A stretch of 64,000 bases of DNA from Geomonas propionica (GTDB lineage Bacteria > Desulfobacterota > Desulfuromonadia > Geobacterales > Geobacteraceae), in assembly GCF_016458235.1 (NCBI RefSeq), contig NZ_JAEMHK010000017.1:62001-126000 (forward strand). Direction: 5' to 3'. Numbering within the stretch: the first letter of the stretch is position 1; each line of letters begins with the position of its first letter. A model generated the notes under the pieces. That model was not told where the DNA came from and made no database searches. It saw only the letters and a program-made list of their open reading frames with translations. Positions 60,388-64,000 of the stretch are shown one piece after another. The position numbers were made by a program, and so were the translations under genes.

Positions 60388-61266
60388 CTATATGCTGGCA
60401 CCGCTGCTTCTCACCTCGCCGGTCTCGATGGCCAGCAGGGTGTCGGCCCACTTGAGGGCCCACTCGTGCAGTTGCTTGTCGTTGAGCGGCGTGGGCACCT
60501 TGGAATCGTTATGGTTGTAGATCCGCTCGGCGAGAGCTCGGTACACCTTGGCCTGCTCCGAATCCGGAAAGGCCTCGATGGTCGTTTTGCCCTGCAGCTC
60601 GGATTGGGTCACCGTAACCGACCGGGGAACGTACTCGACCACCTGGGTCTGGGTGACCTCCACGAAGTCGTCGACGATCGCCTTGTGATAGTCCGAGTTC
60701 ATGGAGTTGGCAATGACGCCGCCCAGGAGTGCGCCCCCGTTGTTGGAATACTTCTGGATCCCCTTGAACAGGTTATTGGCCGCGTAAATCGCCATGAAGT
60801 CCGAAGAAGAGACCGTGAAGACATGGTCGGCGATACCCTCGCGCACCGGCACCGCGAAGCCGCCGCAGACCACGTCGCCCAGAACGTCATAGACCACGAT
60901 GTCGAGGTCGAGCTCCTCGAAGACGCGCAGCTGTTTCAACAGCTCAACCGAGGTGATGATGCCGCGCCCCGCGCACCCGACCCCCGGGGCGGGTCCGCCC
61001 GCCTCGACGCAGTAGATGCCGCCGAAGCCGCGAAAGATGACCTCGTCCACCTTCACGTTCTTTTTCTCGCGCAGGGTGTCGAGGATGGTCGGGATGTAGC
61101 CGCCGCCGCGCAGGGTGGTGGTGGAGTCGCTTTTGGGGTCGCAGCCGATCTGCATTACCTTAAGGCCGGAGGCGGCGAGGGCCGCGCTGATGTTGGAGGT
61201 GGTGGTGGATTTGCCGATGCCACCCTTGCCGTAGATGGCGATGGTTTTCACTTTCTTGCCGGACAT
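60388..61266 (-). CDS. NifH-like reductase component (MarH-like)
   Basis: 292 aa from the ATG at 61266 (AAGGAG upstream). P-loop GKGGIGKST at 13-21, [4Fe-4S] ligand cysteines C98 (GVGCAGRG) and C134 (GDVVCGGF), switch regions intact. Homodimeric ATP-driven electron donor to a component 1 protein. 34 bp upstream of the NifB-like gene. Confidence 0.93.
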   Translation of the reverse strand: MSGKKVKTIAIYGKGGIGKSTTTSNISAALAASGLKVMQIGCDPKSDSTTTLRGGGYIPTILDTLREKKNVKVDEVIFRGFGGIYCVEAGGPAPGVGCAGRGIITSVELLKQLRVFEELDLDIVVYDVLGDVVCGGFAVPVREGIADHVFTVSSSDFMAIYAANNLFKGIQKYSNNGGALLGGVIANSMNSDYHKAIVDDFVEVTQTQVVEYVPRSVTVTQSELQGKTTIEAFPDSEQAKVYRALAERIYNHNDSKVPTPLNDKQLHEWALKWADTLLAIETGEVRSSGASI

Positions 61267-61354
61267 GTCTTTAGCTCCTTTTTCAATATATGCTGAACCT
61301 GCCCCGCGGCCAGCGCCTGCGGGTTGTCGCTTTGTTGCCGGGTACTTCAGCTGC

Positions 61355-62185
61355 TCAGATCCCCAGACCGCCATGCACTACCCCGGTCTCGAGTTCGGCG
61401 ATGATGTCCCCCCAGTTGGTCGCCCACCGTTTCAAGGCATCCTCCTCCAACGGCCTGGGACGGCGCTGCGCCCCACCCTCGGTCAACGTCCGCGCCAGCT
61501 TGCGATAGGCATAGCTGACGTGCGAGAAGGGTGCGGATTGCAGCAAGGTCTGACTGTAGAAGTCGCTCACCGACACCATGATCGAGTGCGGCAAGGCCGC
61601 CGTGACCGAAGCCCCGGTTTGCCCGGCGAAATCGGAGACGATCGCCTCGTGCAGGGGCCCCGAGAGGTTGTTCGCCACCACCCCGCCCAGCCGGGTGTCC
61701 GCGGCGGCGACCGTGTTGAGCCAGGCGAAAAGCCCGTTCAACACATGAAGTGAGCAGCGGTCGGCGGAGGTGACGGCCAGCACTACCCCGCCCCCGTCGA
61801 CGCCGGCGGGAAGCCTGAACCCGGGGCCGGGCTCCCAAGGGAGGTCGTGCAGCACGTACTCAGGCTGGTAGGCCGCCACCAGGGGATGAGCTGCCAGAGC
61901 CACTTCCGCCGCTTCCTTGCCCGCGGTTACCGTGGTGCCCGCTTCGAGACAGAGGGCACCACGATAGCCGCGGGCGTAAAGCGGCGTGTCATCTCCCTGC
62001 GGCCAACCTGGGAGCCGCGCGAAGTTGTTTCCCCCGCTCAGGTTGCGCGCGGAACTTCTGTGGTTGTCGTAACCGATGAGCAGAACTCTGTGTCCCGCCT
62101 CGGCCAGCGCGGCGCCCAGGTTGGCGGCGACCATGGACTTGCCGACGCCGCTTTTCCCGGTGATGACGAAATGTTTTCCTGCCAT
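61355..62185 (-). CDS. NifH-like ATPase lacking Fe-S ligands
   Basis: 276 aa. P-loop GKSGVGKS (10-17) is intact, and the C-terminal RWATNWGDIIAELETG parallels the MarH-like ending WALKWADTLLAIETG, so it is a paralogue of the next gene. But at the positions of the two cluster cysteines it has TTVTAGKE and HDLPWEPGPGF: both ligands are gone. It therefore cannot hold the bridging [4Fe-4S] cluster and probably acts as an ATP-dependent chaperone, regulator or heterodimer partner. First gene after leader C; no frameshift or stop, so it is maintained as a protein. Confidence 0.85.
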   Translation of the reverse strand: MAGKHFVITGKSGVGKSMVAANLGAALAEAGHRVLLIGYDNHRSSARNLSGGNNFARLPGWPQGDDTPLYARGYRGALCLEAGTTVTAGKEAAEVALAAHPLVAAYQPEYVLHDLPWEPGPGFRLPAGVDGGGVVLAVTSADRCSLHVLNGLFAWLNTVAAADTRLGGVVANNLSGPLHEAIVSDFAGQTGASVTAALPHSIMVSVSDFYSQTLLQSAPFSHVSYAYRKLARTLTEGGAQRRPRPLEEDALKRWATNWGDIIAELETGVVHGGLGI

Positions 62186-62214
62186 ACGGGCCTCCTTTCA
62201 TGCCCCGGCGCCAA

Positions 62215-62276
62215 CAAAAAAGGCCAGGGCATAACCGTGCATCCGGTTACGACCTGGCCTCCAGTTTGTCTGGTCA
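62215..62276 (-). ncRNA. Leader RNA element C: conserved box plus intrinsic terminator
   Basis: Conserved box UGACCAGACAAACUGG (62261-62276, identical to B), hairpin arms 62221-62228 and 62253-62260 (AGGCCAGG/CCTGGCCT) with an inner TAACCG/CGGTTA stem, and a U-run at 62215-62221. Lies between the YezD-like gene and the NifH-like paralogue, so it can attenuate read-through from the sulfate-uptake genes. No separate promoter was seen in the 62277-62345 stretch. Confidence 0.75.
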
Positions 62277-62345
62277 GCTGTAGGTGTATGTCGGTATTGA
62301 GGCGTGGCAGTCCCGTCTACGAACCGCCGCCTTCATGCTCTCTTT

Positions 62346-62504
62346 CTACTGGATCCTGATCTTCTCGCTCTTGTCGAGTTGAATCACCTTGCCGTCCTGA
62401 ATCACCAAGGTCACGGTGCCGAAGCGGATCTCCTTGAGAGCCATGCGGAGCCTCTGTTCAAGCTCCTCGCTCAATTTGCCGGGCTGTTCGGTTGTCGCGG
62501 CCAT
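62346..62504 (-). CDS. YezD-like small protein (DUF2292)
   Basis: 52 aa from the ATG at 62504 (GGAGGGAAC upstream). RFGTVTLVIQDGKVIQLDKSEKIR is a compact DUF2292/YezD pattern, cut here only in name: the whole protein is this domain plus a short helix. The family repeatedly neighbours sulfate-transport genes; function unknown. 34 bp after sbp. Confidence 0.8.
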   Translation of the reverse strand: MAATTEQPGKLSEELEQRLRMALKEIRFGTVTLVIQDGKVIQLDKSEKIRIQ

Positions 62505-62538
62505 GTTCCCTCCAGAACGTGATGGTATCTGCGCCAGG

Positions 62539-63531
62539 TTACTTGGCGGAGTAGATCTGATCAAAGACGCCGCCATCGGCGAAGTGGGTCTTCTGGGCCT
62601 TGCGCCAGCCGCCGAAGGTGTCGTCGATGGTGACCAGCTTCACTTTCGGGAACACCTTGGCGTACTTGGCCGCTACCTTCTTGTCGCGCGGGCGATAGTA
62701 GTGCTTGGCGGCGATCTCCTGTCCTTCCGACGAGTAGAGGTATTTCAGGTACTCCTCGGCCAGCTTGCGGGTTCCCTTCTTGTCGACCACCTTGTCCACC
62801 ACGGTTACCGGCGGCTCTGCCAGGATGCTCACCGACGGCACCACGATCTCGAACTTGTCGCGGCCCAACTCGTTCACTGCCAGGAAGGCCTCATTCTCCC
62901 AGGCGAGGAGCACGTCCCCCTGCCCGCGCTGCACGAAGGTGGTGGTGGCGCCGCGGGCACCGGAGTCAAGGACCGGCACATGCTTGAACAGCTCGTTGAC
63001 GAACTGTTTCGCCTTAGCCTCGTTACCCCCCTTCTGCTTCAGCGCGTAGGCCCAGGCCGCCAGGTAATTCCAGCGTGCGCCACCGGAGGTCTTGGGGTTC
63101 GGCGTGATCACGGCGACACCCGGCTTCACCAGGTCGTTCCAGTCTTTTATATGCTTGGGGTTCCCCTTGCGCACCAGGAACACGATGGTCGAAGTGTAGG
63201 GAGAGCTGTTGTTGGGGAGTCTCTTCTGCCAGTCGGCCGGGATGAGCTTCGCCTTGTCGCCGATCTCGTCGATGTCGTAGGCGAGAGCCAGGGTCACCAC
63301 GTCGGCCTCGAGCCCGTCGATCACCGCCCTCGCCTGCTTACCCGAGCCACCGTGGGACTGTTTGAAGGTAACGTTCTGGTGCCCTTTTTTCGCAAAGGCC
63401 TTATTGAAGTCCTGGTACAGCTCGCGAGTCGGGTCGTACGAGACGTTGAGGAACTCCTGCGCTGCAAAAGCGCTGAGGGGAAGTGCCGCGGTGAGCAGCG
63501 TGACAAGAGCGATGCGGATGAATTTGTTCAT
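62539..63531 (-). CDS. sbp: Periplasmic sulfate-binding protein
   Basis: 330 aa from the ATG at 63531 (AAAAGGAGAACGACC upstream). Signal peptide 1-23 ([17 protein letters not shown]), then [46 protein letters not shown] and GARGATTTF: the Sbp/CysP fingerprint. Delivers sulfate to CysTWA encoded at 54945-57752. Confidence 0.95.
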   Translation of the reverse strand: MNKFIRIALVTLLTAALPLSAFAAQEFLNVSYDPTRELYQDFNKAFAKKGHQNVTFKQSHGGSGKQARAVIDGLEADVVTLALAYDIDEIGDKAKLIPADWQKRLPNNSSPYTSTIVFLVRKGNPKHIKDWNDLVKPGVAVITPNPKTSGGARWNYLAAWAYALKQKGGNEAKAKQFVNELFKHVPVLDSGARGATTTFVQRGQGDVLLAWENEAFLAVNELGRDKFEIVVPSVSILAEPPVTVVDKVVDKKGTRKLAEEYLKYLYSSEGQEIAAKHYYRPRDKKVAAKYAKVFPKVKLVTIDDTFGGWRKAQKTHFADGGVFDQIYSAK

Positions 63532-63554
63532 GGTCGTTCTCCTTTTCCTGTTTA

Positions 63555-63577
63555 GTCTACAGATTTGGTAGATTTTT
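63555..63577. promoter_or_regulatory. Candidate regulator site upstream of sbp
   Basis: Minus strand AAAAATCTACCAAATCTGTA then GAC; inner inverted repeat TCTAC/GTAGA. Shares its first 20 bases, with two differences, with the cysT site at 57889-57914. Confidence 0.55.
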
Positions 63578-63601
63578 GAGATAAAAAAAAGCGCTGCTGG
63601 T

Positions 63602-64000
63602 TTAGATACAAAAATCGATGACGTTGTTTTCGGAGCGTTCGGCGTGGTCGATGCGGTCCAGCACGTCAGCCAGGGTCGTATTGTCCAGGATCTGGGCGAT
63701 GGCGTCGCGCACATCCTTCATGACCAACCGAATGCCGCAGGTGTACTCGTTGCCGCACTCGGTGCACTCCGCGTAGGCGGTTTCGCTGACGCAGGGCACC
63801 GGCGCCAGAGGTCCTTCCATGACGCGGATCGCCTGTCCCATCGTAATAAGTTTGGGTGAACGGCCCAGGTAGTAGCCGCCCCCCTTCCCTTTCCGGCTCT
63901 GCAGGATACCGCTGTTTTTCAGAGCAAGCAGTATCGCTTCCAGGAACTTCTTGGGGATATTCTCGTCACGCGCCAGGTCCGCAATCAGGATCGGTCCCTG
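63602..64000 (-). CDS. Rrf2-family transcriptional regulator, 5'-truncated by window edge
   Basis: The frame stays open to base 64000; 132 codons are visible. Winged-helix remains: [35 protein letters not shown]. The cysteine group C...C..C....C after the wing ([17 protein letters not shown]) is the Fe-S or redox-sensing position of IscR/NsrR/CymR relatives. It lies 70 bp upstream of sbp with the shared motif in between, as expected of a local sulfur-status regulator (compare CymR). Start outside the window. Confidence 0.88.
   Translation of the reverse strand, partial: QGPILIADLARDENIPKKFLEAILLALKNSGILQSRKGKGGGYYLGRSPKLITMGQAIRVMEGPLAPVPCVSETAYAECTECGNEYTCGIRLVMKDVRDAIAQILDNTTLADVLDRIDHAERSENNVIDFCI

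Noticed and set aside
47528-61266. Ordinary nitrogen-fixation nif cluster
   Set aside because: No nifE/N, nifV, nifS/U or molybdate genes accompany it, the D/K proteins are shorter than NifDK, and the context is sulfur uptake with sulfur-type leaders.
1-64000. CRISPR arrays, tRNA or rRNA genes, prophage or transposase genes
   Set aside because: None seen; repeats present are short palindromes and a dispersed GC-rich element without regular spacers or coding capacity.

Overview
The window (about 62% GC by eye) looks like the chromosome of an anaerobic Geobacteraceae bacterium (Geobacter / Geomonas / Citrifermentans type). The reasons are gene content: a benzoate-CoA ligase beside a two-component sigma54 regulator, a p-cresol methylhydroxylase with two flavoprotein subunits tied to a cytochrome bc-type complex and c-type cytochromes, tungsten-type aldehyde oxidoreductase, and butyrate kinase/phosphotransbutyrylase. 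No rRNA, tRNA, CRISPR array, phage or IS transposase gene was recognised.

Region 1 (1-7340) holds the 3' part of a benzoate-CoA ligase, a porin, an uncharacterised polytopic membrane protein, and a convergent histidine kinase / sigma54 response regulator pair. Region 2 (7433-32094, all minus strand) is a very long phenolic-compound operon. Transcribed from right to left it encodes a membrane protein paralogous to the one in region 1, an FAD/Fe-S oxidoreductase, a cytochrome b/Rieske complex, two cytochromes c, a Tat-exported small protein, two p-cresol methylhydroxylase-type flavoproteins, an outer-membrane protein, butyrate kinase, an SDR, an aldehyde:ferredoxin oxidoreductase with a MoaD-like partner, phosphotransbutyrylase, TatA, a MarR regulator, a three-subunit molybdenum hydroxylase, and its XdhC/YqeB/YqeC/MocA maturation set, which suggests a selenium-dependent hydroxylase. 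The 780-bp gap in front of it contains a well-formed sigma54 promoter (32310-32325) and inverted-repeat upstream sites (32459-32515) facing a divergent XylR/DmpR/MopR-type phenol sensor (32879-34627).

Region 3 (34634-38654) is a small minus-strand block of a radical SAM protein, a VWA/MoxR pair and an IclR regulator.

Region 4 (38808-64000, all minus strand) appears to be a sulfur-limitation regulon and is the most unusual part. Besides sulfate uptake (Sbp, CysTWA), two sulfonate-type ABC systems and cysteine synthase, it encodes a nitrogenase-like enzyme: NifB-like, NifH-like, NifD-like and NifK-like proteins plus two NifX-like proteins. In gene content this resembles the methylthio-alkane reductase (Mar) family. 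Interleaved with it are a corrinoid protein, three MtaA/UroD-family methyltransferases and a RACo-type reductive activator, plus a second NifH-like ATPase that has lost both Fe-S ligand cysteines. Three copies of a conserved leader RNA element ending in a rho-independent terminator (near 42.65, 54.76 and 62.25 kb) sit in front of exactly the transcription units that carry the alternative-sulfur genes. Two of them share an identical operator / -35 / -10 layout. A different motif is shared by the sulfate-uptake units, and an Rrf2-family regulator lies at the right edge. My reading is that the cell first takes up sulfate, and under deeper sulfur limitation de-attenuates sulfonate uptake and a nitrogenase-like plus corrinoid system that may release sulfur from methylated organosulfur compounds. 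The gene families and DNA motifs are visible; the substrate and signal are inferred.

GC-rich palindromes (TCCCCCTTCGCAAAGGGGGA type) and a longer dispersed repeat are scattered between genes throughout.
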